In this document: positions 27,864-40,867 of the stretch, piece after piece | How the letters are laid out: each line of letters begins with the position of its first letter | Numbering within the stretch: the first letter of the stretch is position 1 | Source: CAIQPS01 sp963843455 | Lineage (GTDB): Bacteria; Actinomycetota; Thermoleophilia; RBG-16-64-13 | Length of the DNA stretch: 64,000 bases | NCBI GenBank assembly: GCA_963843455.1 | Contig: CAWJKE010000008.1 | Location: forward strand, 62,001-126,000 | Reading direction: 5' to 3' | Notes under the pieces: model-generated | What the model saw: only the letters and a program-made list of their open reading frames with translations | Database searches by the model: none | What the model was told of the DNA's origin: nothing | Translations under genes and position numbers: made by a program

Positions 27864-27902
27864 GCTTCCCGTAGGGCGCCTGGGCAGCTTCATGAAGACC
27901 CC

Positions 27903-29617
27903 ATGACCACCGTCCGGCCGTTCCTTCTCTACGACACCACCCTTCGCGACGGCATGCAGCGCGAGGGCCTGAGCGTGTCGGTGGACGAGAAGGTGCGGAT
28001 AGCGGTGCGCGTCGCCGACCTCGGCGTGCACATCATCGAGGGCGGTTTTCCCGGATCGAACCCCAAGGACGCGGAGTTCTTCCGCAAGCTGCAGGGCCGG
28101 CCACTTGGGGATACCCTGATGGCCGCCTTCGGTATGACCCGGGGCAAGGGGTTCACCGCCGCCAAGGACGCGAACCTGCGCAGCTTGGCGGAGTGCTGGG
28201 CGCCGGTCTGCTGCATCGTGGGCAAGACCTGGGATCTACACGTTCAGAAGGTGCTTGCGCGTGGACCGGGCCGAGAACCTGCGGATGATCGCCGAGTCGG
28301 TGGCCTTCTTGCGCGAACGGGGCAAGCAGGTCCATTACGACGCGGAGCATTTCTTCGACGCCTATGCCGCTCACACCGACTATGCGCTCGAGTGCCTGCG
28401 AACGGCCGCCGAGGCCGGTGCCGAGGCGGTCACCCTCTGCGACACCAATGGGGCGACGTTGCCGATGCAGGTGGGCGAGGTGGTGGAGCGCGTGGTGGCG
28501 GAACTGGGCGGCAGGTGCCGAGTGGCCATCCATGCCCACAACGACGGCGGGTGTGCCGTGGCCAACTCGTTGGTGGCCGTCACCCACGGCGCCGACGTGG
28601 TGCAGGGGACCATCAACGGCTACGGGGAACGGTGCGGCAACGCCGACCTCTGCGCCATCATCCCCGAACCTCAAACTGAAGATGGGCATCGACTGCATCT
28701 CCGCCGAGGATCTGGCCAAGCTCACCGACACCGCTCGCTTCGTGGCCGAGCTCTGCAACGTGTCTCCCGATCCTCACCAACCCTACGTGGGAGTCGACGC
28801 GTTCGCCCACAAGGGCGGGCTGCACATCTCGGCCGTCGAACGTGATCCGGCCACCTTCCAGCATGTCGACCCGGCCCTGGTAGGCAACCACCCGCACGTG
28901 CTCGTGTCGGAACTGTCGGGCAAGGCCACCATCAAGCAGCGGGTCAAGCAGCTCGGCTACCCGGTGGACGACGACAAGGATATCGCCGACCGGGTGCTCA
29001 CCCGGCTCAAGGAGAAGGAGCACGCGGGCTATCACTATGAGGCAGCCGACGCTTCGTTCGAACTGCTCGTCCGCGCCGAGATGGGACTGGAGGCGGAACT
29101 CTTCCACTTCGAGGCTTTCCGGATCATCGTCGAGAAGCGGGAGGACGGGTCCACTCTGAGCGAGGCGACCGTCAAGGTGCACGTTGGAGGCGACCGGTTC
29201 ATAGAGACGGCCGAGGGCAACGGGCCGGTCAATGCTCTGGACAAGGCGCTCCGGCGCGGTATCGAGCGGAGGTTCCCCCACATCCACGACATCCACCTGG
29301 TGAACTACCGGGTGCGTATTCTGGACGAAGACAGAGGCACTGCCGCCACCACTCGGGTGATCATCGACTCCTCCGACGGCCGGGACTGCTGGGGTAGCGT
29401 AGGTGTGGGTGAGAACGTCGTGGAGGCCTCGTGGGAGGCGCTCGTCGATTCCCTCTCCTACGGCCTGCTTCTGGCAGCCGGCGAGTTCGACGGCGAGGAC
29501 GGCGCTGGCAGGTCTCCTTCGGCGTGCCACTCGTCTGCCGAAAGCGACGAGCCGGGTCGCCCGCCCGGCACCTGCGGTCTCTATGGACGGAACGACCTGG
29601 ACGGGGGCGGCGCGTGA
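27903..29617 (+). CDS. cimA: (R)-citramalate synthase with two apparent frameshifts
   Basis: The enzyme condenses pyruvate and acetyl-CoA to citramalate, the first step of a threonine-independent isoleucine route. Three frames in series give one protein: YDTTLRDGMQREGLSVS to KTWDLHVQ, then NLRMIAESVAFL to GNADLCAIIP, then DAFAHKGGLHISAVER and the C-terminal regulatory domain. An extra T at 28255/28256 and an extra C in the run 28662-28665 explain both breaks. Removing them gives 570 residues with no internal stop. Sequence error is more likely than a pseudogene, since all catalytic blocks are intact. The homologous 2-isopropylmalate synthase lacks the DTTLRDGMQ spacing seen here. Confidence 0.88.
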
Positions 29618-29639
29618 AGCGGCCGACAAGGGGTGATCG

Positions 29640-30428
29640 ATGAAGCTGGCGAGGATCCTGTATCAAGGCGAGGCCTGCGAGGCCTCGGTGGAGTGCAACG
29701 GGTACATGATCGTCACCCCGGGCGAGCTGGCCGGGACGCTCGTGACCGAGCAAGATGCCCTCCTTCTGCCGCCTGTCGCTCCTGGCAAGATCCTGGGGGT
29801 GGGGTGGAACTTCCGGGAGCACATGAAGGAGATGGCGGAGCGCAGGGCCGGCGGCCAGGTCGTCACGCCTCCGCCCGCGGAAGAGGTACCACCGCCGCTC
29901 CTGTTCCTCAAGCCGCCCTCGAGCCTTGTGGGGCACGGGGATGCGATCGTTTATCCCCGGGATGCCACCCGGGTGGAGTACGAAGGCGAACTGGCGGTGG
30001 CGATAGCCCGGGAGACACGCCGGGTGACGCCGGAGGAAGCCAGGCGGGCGGTATGGGGGTGGACTTGTGCGAACGACGTCACCGAGCGCGACCTGCAGGG
30101 ACAGGACAAGCAGTGGTGGCGGGCCAAGGGCTTCGACACGTTCGCCGTAGCCGGGCCTTTTCTCGAGACCGAGGCCCCCAGCCCGGAGGCCTGGATCCGC
30201 ACCCGGGTCAACGGGCAACTCCGTCAGGAGGGCCAGGTGCAGGACATGATCCGCGACCCCTTCGAGATCATCTCGCTCGTTAGCCAAGCGATGACCCTGC
30301 ATCGCGGAGACCTCATCATGCTCGGCACTCCTCCAGGGGTGGGGGCACTACACCCCGGCGACGAGGTGGAGGTGGAGATCGACGGAGTGGGTTATCTGCG
30401 GAATTCGGTGCGCTCAGAGCCGGAGTGA
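29640..30428 (+). CDS. Fumarylacetoacetate hydrolase family protein
   Basis: A 262-residue protein with the FAH fold. VEYEGELAVAI supplies the two glutamates and CANDVTERDLQ the aspartate of the metal site; the catalytic region also has GWNFREHMKEM near residue 55. Members hydrolyse or decarboxylate acylpyruvates or isomerise hydroxymuconates. No aromatic degradation genes lie nearby, so an acylpyruvase role is only a guess. AAGGGGTG precedes the ATG, and its stop overlaps the next gene. Confidence 0.88.
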   Translation: MKLARILYQGEACEASVECNGYMIVTPGELAGTLVTEQDALLLPPVAPGKILGVGWNFREHMKEMAERRAGGQVVTPPPAEEVPPPLLFLKPPSSLVGHGDAIVYPRDATRVEYEGELAVAIARETRRVTPEEARRAVWGWTCANDVTERDLQGQDKQWWRAKGFDTFAVAGPFLETEAPSPEAWIRTRVNGQLRQEGQVQDMIRDPFEIISLVSQAMTLHRGDLIMLGTPPGVGALHPGDEVEVEIDGVGYLRNSVRSEPE

Positions 30429-30973
30429 GCGGTTCCCCGCCCCACCCGGCTGCCCGCGCTCACGAGCCGCGACAGGGGCTCGAAGCGCTCAATTCCGCCC
30501 AGGTGGCCGCGGTCCTGAAGCTTCTACCGCACCGCGAGGGCGGGTATTTCCGGGAGACCTACCGCTCGCCTATCGTGGTCCCCACGCCGGCGGGGATGCG
30601 GTCGCTGTCCACCGCCATCCTCTATCTGCTGACCGCGGAAGACCCCAGCCGCTTCCATCGACTGCGCTTCGACGAGGTGTGGTTCTTCCATGCCGGTTCG
30701 CCGGTGGAGATGGTGTTCCTCGATCCGCACGAGACCCTCGTCGTCGGCCCCGACGTGCCGCAGGCGCTTGCCCCCGGCGCCAGATGGATGGGCGCGCGGG
30801 TGATGGCTACCGCCAGCGAAGCCCCGGACGGAGCCGGGCCGGACTGGGCGCTCGTCGGCTGCGTGGTCTCACCCGGCTTCGAATACGACGACTTCGAAGC
30901 GGGAAGCGGCGATACTCTTCTGCGGGCCTATCCGGGGGCCGCCGAGTACATCCACGCCCTGACCGGCGGCTGA
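30425..30973 (+). CDS. Cupin family protein (DUF985)
   Basis: A 182-residue protein with GGYFRETYRS, STAILYLLT, FHRLRFDEVWFFHAG and FEYDDFEAG, the conserved blocks of the DUF985 cupin group. The first 25 residues look disordered. The role of the family is unsettled, though several structures show sugar-nucleotide or metal binding. Its GTG start overlaps the FAH gene stop. Confidence 0.87.
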   Translation: MSGSPPHPAARAHEPRQGLEALNSAQVAAVLKLLPHREGGYFRETYRSPIVVPTPAGMRSLSTAILYLLTAEDPSRFHRLRFDEVWFFHAGSPVEMVFLDPHETLVVGPDVPQALAPGARWMGARVMATASEAPDGAGPDWALVGCVVSPGFEYDDFEAGSGDTLLRAYPGAAEYIHALTGG

Positions 30974-31026
30974 GAAGTGAAACCCGCTCACAGCGGACTT
31001 TGTTCTCCTGCAGCCTACCGCTGCGC

Positions 31027-31055
31027 TTGAGGGGCCTGCAACGTTCGGGTAGAAT
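31027..31055 (+). promoter_or_regulatory. dnaE promoter
   Basis: TTGAGG (31027-31032) and TAGAAT (31050-31055) are 17 bp apart, about 45 bp before the TTG start. Confidence 0.5.
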
Positions 31056-31100
31056 CGACCGATAAGGGTATCCGTCTCGCGCGATTTTCCAGGGAGTTCT

Positions 31101-34661
<3,561 letters not shown>

Positions 34662-34692
34662 CGGGCGTGGGGAAGGCGCAGGCCAGGCGGCC

Positions 34693-36007
34693 ATGAGGAT
34701 CGAGGCGCTAACCCTGGCGGCGGTCCCCTCCGCGGTCGCAGCTCTGCGGCCCCCCGAGGAGTTCGGGAGAGACATAGCCGAGCGGGTGGCGGGGATAGTC
34801 GCCGATGTCCGTGACCGGGGGGACGCCGCGGTCGCCGAGGCCACCGCCCGGTTCGACTGGCCGGAGGCCACGGCCCGCACCATCGCCGTTCCCGCGGCCG
34901 ATCTGGATGCCGCCTACGCCGAGGTCGCTCCGGAGCTGCTCGCGGCGCTGCGGATCACCCGGGACAACTGCACGTTCTTCCACCGTCACGAGATCAGGGA
35001 CGACTGGGAGGACACGGGGCCTCAGGGGCAGAAGCTGGGTATACGTCACGTGCCTGTCGAGCGGGCAGGGCTGTACGTGCCGGGGGGCGTAGGCGTGTAT
35101 GCCTCCACCGTGATCATGAACTCGGTGCCGGCCCTGGTGGCCGGTGTGGGGGAGTTGATCGTCTGCACTCCGCCCGGCCGCGGAGGGGCGGTCAATCCCT
35201 CCGTGCTGGCGGCGGCGCGGCTCATGGGCATCGAGCGCGTGTACCGGGTGGGAGGGGCCCAGGCGATAGCAGCCATGGCCTACGGGACCGAGACCGTCCC
35301 GCGCGTAGATGTCATCTGCGGTCCCGGCAACGCGTACGTCATGGAGGCCAAGCGCCAGGTGTACGGAAGTGTCGGCATCGACAGCCTGGCCGGACCGAGT
35401 GAAGTACTGGTGGTAGCCGACTCCATCGCCCATTCCGACTGGATCGCCGCCGACATGCTCGCCCAGGAGGAGCACGGGAGTGGGGCGGAGGCACTGCTCG
35501 TCGCCGAGACCAAGGAGTTGTGCGAGGCGGTCGAGAGGGCGGTCGCAGGCCTGCTCGAGGACCGACGCGGTGGGACGTCTGCTGCGGAGTCCGGCGACCT
35601 GGGCGCCCGGCGTTTTCGGGCCTTCTACCCGGCCGCAGGCGAGGACTTCCTGGCATTGGCTGCCGCTCTGGTGAACACCTACGCGCCCGAGCATCTGGAG
35701 ATCCAGGTGGCCGATTACCGCGCCTTCTTGTCGCGGGTGCTTTCGGCCGGCGCCATCTTCCTCGGCGATCGTACTCCTACCGCTTTCGGTGACTACATCG
35801 CCGGGAGCAACCACGTGCTCCCGACCGGGGGTTCCGCCCGCTTCTCGTCGCCTCTGTCGGTCGACACGTTCATCGCGCAAGTCGTCATACGTGGAGATGC
35901 CTGCGGACGCGGCCCGGCTTCTTACCCCACACCTCGCGCGCGTGGCCGACAGCGAAGGCTTCTTCTTCCACCGGCGTTCGGCGGAACTGCGGACCGAAGA
36001 AGACTAG
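34693..36007 (+). CDS. hisD: Histidinol dehydrogenase with an apparent frameshift near the C-terminus
   Basis: This zinc enzyme oxidises histidinol to histidine in two steps. The main frame holds GLYVPGGVGVYASTVIMN, CGPGNAYVMEAKR, GPSEVLVVAD, EEHGSGAEALLV and TFGDYIAGSNHVLP-like blocks up to SVDTFI. After that, the sequence makes sense only in another frame (SSYVEMPADAARLLTPHLAR to HRRSAELR). One extra G at about 35875 explains this, and the repaired protein is 437 residues, the normal length. The stop codon shares CTAG with the convergent GGDEF gene. Confidence 0.9.
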
Positions 36008-38589
36008 CCGGCAGCGGCCCAGGGAGTCGAGGGCACGCCCTCGAGGTTCTTCACGAATCTCTCGACCAGGGCGGGGTCCAACTGAGTCCCGGCGACCTTG
36101 AGCAACTCTTCCCGCGCCTGCTCGCCGGTCAGCTTCTTGCGATAGGGCCGGTCCACCGTCATGGCCGAATAGGCATCGGCGACGGCTAGGATGCGGGCCA
36201 TCACGGGTATGTCCTCCCCTGCCAGGCCTACCGGGTAGCCGCGACCGTCGTAGCGTTCGTGGTGGGCGTGGACCGCCTCGATCACCTCGGCCACGCGGGG
36301 CAAGTCGCGGATGATCTTTTCCCCTATGTCTATATGCCTGCGCACCGATATCTCCTCGTCCTTGGTGAGGGACGCGGGTTTGCGGAGCACCCGGGTACGC
36401 ACGCCGATCTTGCCCACGTCGTGAAGCATGGCGGCCAACCTCAGCGTCTCCAGCGACTCCTCGGAAAGCCCGAAGGCCTCCCCTAGGCAGACGGCGTGCG
36501 CTGCCACCTGGTCGGAGTGCCTGCGGGTGTAGTGGTCCCTCGCCCCCACGACATCCATGAGCCGACTCGCGACTCCGTCCAGGCCGACCCCTTCGGTCGG
36601 CGGCTCCTGCTTGGCGCCGGCTTCGGTGATGGTGTCTCCGCCGCGCTGCTTGGAGGCGTAGAGACTTGCGTCCGCCGCTCCCACCAGATGCGCCAGCGTG
36701 TCGGCGTCACTCGGATACGTGGCCACGCCCAGACTCAGCCTCAAGGGTATAGCCTGCTCCTTGCCTGCCATGAAGGGCTCGGCACTCAACACTTCGCGCA
36801 GCCTCTGAGCCAACTGCATGGCCCCTGCCCTGTCCGTGTCGGGAAGAACGAGCATCATCTCGTCACCACCCACCCGGCCGGCAAGATCGGTATGCCTGAG
36901 CACGCTCTTTATTGCCTCGCTCACGTGGCCGAGGACCCGGTCGCCCGCGGGGTGGCCGTAGGTGTCGTTGAGCAGCTTGAAATCGTCGAGATCGATCATG
37001 ACGACCGACAACTCCCCTCCGCGCTGCTGAATTCGCCTTCCTTCAAGTGCGAGCCGTTCGTGTACCCGACGGTGATTGAGAAGTCCGGTCAGCGGGTCCC
37101 TCTCAGCGAGCCGCAGCGCTTCTTCGTATCTTCGGGTGTTGTCGATGGCGATAGCCAATTGGGCCCCCACCGCCTGAACAAGGTCAGGGCCCTCCTCGCA
37201 CGCGGGTGGTCTCAGCAGCCAAAGTGCGCCGATCTTCTCGCCCCTGGCCTCCAACGCGACCTTCTGGACGCGCTGGTCCATCGGTAGGTGCGGCGTGGCT
37301 ATCGACCCGAGCATCGGGACTGTTTCGGCAGCGCCGAATCTGGCCGCCACCGGTTCGGTCCCGTCGTTGTGTCGCAGGGTTATCCAGGCGGCCGGAGACC
37401 TCGTGACCGAGCAGGCAAGCTCCAGCCCCCCTTGCATGATCTCCGCGAGGGCTCGGAGACTGTTGAGGTGGACCGCACCGGCATTCAGCTCCTCAAGCCG
37501 CTCCGTCAGGTCGGCCAGCACGTGGACGCGATCGCCAAGCTCGTGGGAGAGCTCCGAGAGACCTGCGTTCAGGCTGCGATTGTGCAGCAGAGTGACATAC
37601 TGCCTGAGGACCAGAAGCGCCACGAGCCCTAGGCCGACGTAGACGAGGACCTGGACATCGGTGTTCCAGGACGCTCCGAAGCGGGCGATCTGCATGTAGA
37701 TCATCACCCCGACAAGGGGTACGGCGAGATAGGGCAGCACCATGCGAGGATGGGTCAGTGCCACACCTCGGACGTGGGGCATGCGGACAAGCGCGGCTTT
37801 CGCGCCTCCCGCCGCTGCCCGCTTACCCTTGGGATAGAGCTCCACGAGTCCCGCGATCCCTGCAAGGGCAAAGACAAGAGCCCAGAGGGAGTCAAGCAGG
37901 CCTCCGGAGTTGTAGCTCCCCGCCTGCGCCACGCTCACGAAGTAGAGCGAGTCGGCCACGACCTGGACGACGAACGCAATCCATATGACGATCAGAAAAC
38001 GCGGTGGGCGCTCGCGGAAAGAACCGAGCAGGAGAGAGGCGAAAGCCATGATCACCACGAGGTCACCCAGTGGGTAGGCCAGACTGATCAGATTCGCGGG
38101 GCCGGGCGCGGCGGACTCCAACATAGGCGCCAGCAGTAGCGGCCAAGCCAGCCCCGCGGCGCCGAGAGTGACCATCAACGCGTCGAGGCCCGCTTCCATC
38201 GCCCGCAGACGGCCCGCAGCCTTCCAGGCGGAAAACACGACGGTCACGAAGGCCAGCGGATAGGAGATGAGGTAGCCGAAATCGGCGACGGAGGGGGATG
38301 GGAGGGGGACACGCAGTACCAGTTCGTACCAGGCCCAGGCCATATCGGCGAACAGATTGGCCGCCAGCCATAGACCGAGCAGCAGCCATGTCCAGCGATA
38401 GGGGCTCCCGGCGTTTCTTCGCCAGGCCAAGCAGGCCAGTACGAGCGCTGCCACTTCGAGGACAGGCACGGCGATATCCACGAGCATAGCAGCGGAGCCT
38501 GCCGACAAGACCCGCGTGAGGACGTGGACGACCACAACGGAGCCGACAAGCGCCGCTCCTCCGGTCACCAAACGACGGTCGACGCGCAT
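36004..38589 (-). CDS. Membrane GGDEF and HD-GYP hybrid protein
   Basis: An 861-residue signalling protein. About nine membrane segments occupy residues 10-340, a coiled-coil and GAF-like segment lies at about 350-485, a diguanylate cyclase domain at about 490-650 and an HD-GYP phosphodiesterase at about 665-850. The cyclase signature is GGDEM instead of GGDEF, preceded by RDPLTGLLNHRR. The HD-GYP part is intact, with HDVGKIG and HHERYDGRGYP. It probably makes and breaks cyclic di-GMP in response to a membrane or redox cue. The gene separates hisD from hisBHAF on the other strand. Confidence 0.92.
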   Translation of the reverse strand: MRVDRRLVTGGAALVGSVVVVHVLTRVLSAGSAAMLVDIAVPVLEVAALVLACLAWRRNAGSPYRWTWLLLGLWLAANLFADMAWAWYELVLRVPLPSPSVADFGYLISYPLAFVTVVFSAWKAAGRLRAMEAGLDALMVTLGAAGLAWPLLLAPMLESAAPGPANLISLAYPLGDLVVIMAFASLLLGSFRERPPRFLIVIWIAFVVQVVADSLYFVSVAQAGSYNSGGLLDSLWALVFALAGIAGLVELYPKGKRAAAGGAKAALVRMPHVRGVALTHPRMVLPYLAVPLVGVMIYMQIARFGASWNTDVQVLVYVGLGLVALLVLRQYVTLLHNRSLNAGLSELSHELGDRVHVLADLTERLEELNAGAVHLNSLRALAEIMQGGLELACSVTRSPAAWITLRHNDGTEPVAARFGAAETVPMLGSIATPHLPMDQRVQKVALEARGEKIGALWLLRPPACEEGPDLVQAVGAQLAIAIDNTRRYEEALRLAERDPLTGLLNHRRVHERLALEGRRIQQRGGELSVVMIDLDDFKLLNDTYGHPAGDRVLGHVSEAIKSVLRHTDLAGRVGGDEMMLVLPDTDRAGAMQLAQRLREVLSAEPFMAGKEQAIPLRLSLGVATYPSDADTLAHLVGAADASLYASKQRGGDTITEAGAKQEPPTEGVGLDGVASRLMDVVGARDHYTRRHSDQVAAHAVCLGEAFGLSEESLETLRLAAMLHDVGKIGVRTRVLRKPASLTKDEEISVRRHIDIGEKIIRDLPRVAEVIEAVHAHHERYDGRGYPVGLAGEDIPVMARILAVADAYSAMTVDRPYRKKLTGEQAREELLKVAGTQLDPALVERFVKNLEGVPSTPWAAAG

Positions 38590-38781
38590 AGGTCTCCCAG
38601 TCTCCTCTCCGAGGCCACGATATGCGCTTTTATCGGCATTGCCGCGGCTCGGCTTGAAGTTGGCCCGGCTGGCGCGCCCCGCGCGCCGCGCGCCAAGGCC
38701 GCGCCGCCGCGGCGGCCTCGCAGGCCTGTGTTATCCTCCGACGAATCAGGCCTAGCCCCAACTTCGACCAGGGAGGCGACA

Positions 38782-39405
38782 GTGCAGCCCCAGACCGCCC
38801 CCAGACCACACGACGCGGGTAGCCGCAAGGCGACCATCGAGCGCAAGACGCGGGAGACGAGCGTCGCGGTCAGACTTGACCTCGACGGCTCCGGCAAGGC
38901 TTCCATCGCCACCGGCCTAGGCTTCTTCGACCACATGCTGGAACTGGTGGCCGGCCACGGCCTCTTCGACCTCAACATCGAAGCTCAGGGTGACCTGAAG
39001 ACCGGCGGCCATCACACGGTGGAGGATGTCGGCATCTGCCTGGGGACCGCCCTTGCCGAGGCCGTCGGCGACAAGCGGGGCATCAACCGGTATGGGAGCA
39101 TGCTCGTCCCGATGGACGAGTCGCTCGTCCTTGTGGCTCTCGATCTGAGCGGACGGCCGTATTTTGCCTACGAGGGTGCCCCCGTAGGCGAGGCGATCGC
39201 CGGGTTCGACGCCGGCTTGGTGGCGGAGTTCTTCCGGGCCGTTGTCAATCACGCCCGTATTACTATGCACGTTCGTGTATTGGCCGGCGGCGATCTTCAC
39301 CACACTATCGAGGCGGTCTTCAAGGCTTTCGGTAAGGCGTTGAGGCAGGCCGTCGAAGCCGATCCTCGAGCCACCGGCATCCCCTCGACAAAAGGGGTCT
39401 TGTGA
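38782..39405 (+). CDS. hisB: Imidazoleglycerol-phosphate dehydratase
   Basis: A 207-residue monofunctional HisB that removes water from imidazole glycerol phosphate. It carries FFDHMLELVAGHGLFDL, GGHHTVEDVGICLG and GDLHHTIEAVFKAFGKAL, which hold the manganese ligands. It has no HisB phosphatase half. The GTG has GGGAGG five bases upstream; the longer open frame runs back into the GGDEF promoter region. First gene of hisBHAF. Confidence 0.93.
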   Translation: MQPQTAPRPHDAGSRKATIERKTRETSVAVRLDLDGSGKASIATGLGFFDHMLELVAGHGLFDLNIEAQGDLKTGGHHTVEDVGICLGTALAEAVGDKRGINRYGSMLVPMDESLVLVALDLSGRPYFAYEGAPVGEAIAGFDAGLVAEFFRAVVNHARITMHVRVLAGGDLHHTIEAVFKAFGKALRQAVEADPRATGIPSTKGVL

Positions 39406-40085
39406 GTCCTGCCGCGCTCTGTATCGTCGACTACGGCTCGGGCAACCTGCGCTCTGTCCAGAAGGCGTTCGAGCACGTGGGCGTGGCGGCGGAGGTCGGG
39501 TCCGACCCTGGGGAGATCAGAGATGCGGCCGCGCTGGTGCTGCCCGGGGTGGGAGCCTTTGGAGCCGCGATGGAGCAACTGCAGAGCAAGGGGCTGGTCG
39601 AGCCTCTCGTTGAGCGGATGAAAGCAGGGGTGCCTTTTCTCGGGCTCTGCCTTGGTCTTCAGGTGCTTTTTGAAGCCAGCGAGGAAGATCCGGGAGTCCC
39701 GGGGCTGGGATTGATCCGGGGCGACGTGCGGGCTCTGCCGGCTACGGTGAAAGTGCCGCACATCGGTTGGAACCAGGCCGAACTGTGTACCTGCTCGGAC
39801 CTCTTCGACGGGATCCCCGATGGCTCCGCGTTCTACTTCGTCCACGGCTACGCGGTCGTCCCCCGGTCGCCGGGTGACGTGCTGTGCATGACCGACTACG
39901 ACGGGGTGAGGTTCGTCTCGGGCATCGAGGCCGACAACCTGACCGCGGTGCAGTTCCACCCGGAGAAATCGAGCACTCTGGGCCTGCGGTTCTTCCGCAA
40001 CTTCGCCCGCAAAGCGGGGCTGGCCGTCGGAGACGCGCGCTCGCTTGAGATCGCCGGCTCCGGCGGCGCAGAAGCGGGCGCGTGA
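39402..40085 (+). CDS. hisH: Imidazole glycerol phosphate synthase, glutaminase subunit
   Basis: A 227-residue class I glutaminase. Catalytic residues are the cysteine in FLGLCLGLQ and the His-Glu in VQFHPEKS; DYGSGNLRSV starts the fold. It feeds ammonia to HisF. The GTG start overlaps the hisB stop, and hisA overlaps its end by four bases. Confidence 0.94.
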   Translation: MSPAALCIVDYGSGNLRSVQKAFEHVGVAAEVGSDPGEIRDAAALVLPGVGAFGAAMEQLQSKGLVEPLVERMKAGVPFLGLCLGLQVLFEASEEDPGVPGLGLIRGDVRALPATVKVPHIGWNQAELCTCSDLFDGIPDGSAFYFVHGYAVVPRSPGDVLCMTDYDGVRFVSGIEADNLTAVQFHPEKSSTLGLRFFRNFARKAGLAVGDARSLEIAGSGGAEAGA

Positions 40086-40867
40086 GGCTCCTGCCTGCCA
40101 TCGATATTCAGGGCGGCCGCTGCGTACGGCTCCGCCGGGGCGACTTCGCCGACGAGACGGTGTTCGGCGACGACCCGGTGGCGATGGCGCAGTCCTGGGC
40201 GGCGGAGGGGGCCCGCTTTCTTCACGTTGTCGATCTCGACGGCGCGAGGGAGGGGACTCCGCGCAACTTCGATCTGATCCGGGCGATCGCCGAAGCTGTG
40301 CCGATCCCTGTGGAAGCCGGCGGGGGTTTCAGGGACGAGGCGGCTCTCGAGCTGCTGCAGGGGAGCCGGGTGGCCAAAGCCGTGCTCGGGACCAGTGCCG
40401 TGGAGGACCAGGCCTTTCTGGAGCGCGCGCTCGAACTACTGGGCCCCGACAGGGTCGTGGTGGCCGTCGACGCAGAGAGAGGGCTGGTCAAGACGCGGGG
40501 CTGGCAGGAACAGAGTGGCGTGACCGCGCTCGATCTCGTCCGAGAGCTGGAGGCGAAGGGCGTGCGAGAGATCCTCTACACCGACATCAGCAGGGACGGC
40601 ATGATGGAGAGCGTGAACCTGGAGGGTCTGCGCGAGCTGGCCGAGAACAGTTCGGTGGAGATAATCGCCTCCGGTGGCGTCACCAGTCTGGACGACCTGC
40701 GCGCCGTGAAGCGGTTGGAACCCTTGGGTGTTAACGGCGTCATCGCCGGACGGGCGCTGTACGAGAAGCGCTTCACGGTGGCCGATGCTCTCGAGGTGCT
40801 CGACGGCAAGGCGCCGGGCTCCGACGCGCCCGGCGGCGCGGCGGGCGGCGCGGCGGGCGGTCGCTGA
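40082..40867 (+). CDS. hisA: ProFAR isomerase
   Basis: A 261-residue beta-alpha barrel that isomerises ProFAR in histidine synthesis. PAIDIQGGRCVRLRRGDF starts the barrel, AVDAERGLVKTRGW is in the middle, and SGGVTSLDDLR forms a phosphate site. In actinobacteria the homologue PriA also acts as TrpF; whether this one does is not clear. The last fifteen residues are a GGAAGGAAGG-type tail with no role in the fold. Confidence 0.92.
   Translation: MRLLPAIDIQGGRCVRLRRGDFADETVFGDDPVAMAQSWAAEGARFLHVVDLDGAREGTPRNFDLIRAIAEAVPIPVEAGGGFRDEAALELLQGSRVAKAVLGTSAVEDQAFLERALELLGPDRVVVAVDAERGLVKTRGWQEQSGVTALDLVRELEAKGVREILYTDISRDGMMESVNLEGLRELAENSSVEIIASGGVTSLDDLRAVKRLEPLGVNGVIAGRALYEKRFTVADALEVLDGKAPGSDAPGGAAGGAAGGR

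Noticed and set aside
30984..31007. A small hairpin (CCGCT-CAC-AGCGG) followed by ACTTTGTT after the cupin gene
   Set aside because: Five base pairs with a broken T tract is too weak to call a terminator.
38650..38730. A GC-rich stretch with self-complementary GCCGCC/GGCGGC runs between the GGDEF gene and hisB
   Set aside because: There is no T tract and no match to a known regulatory RNA; base composition alone explains the pairing.
40810..40867. A short GGCGCGGCG tandem at the end of hisA
   Set aside because: It is in frame and codes for a Gly/Ala tail. It is not treated as a separate repeat element.
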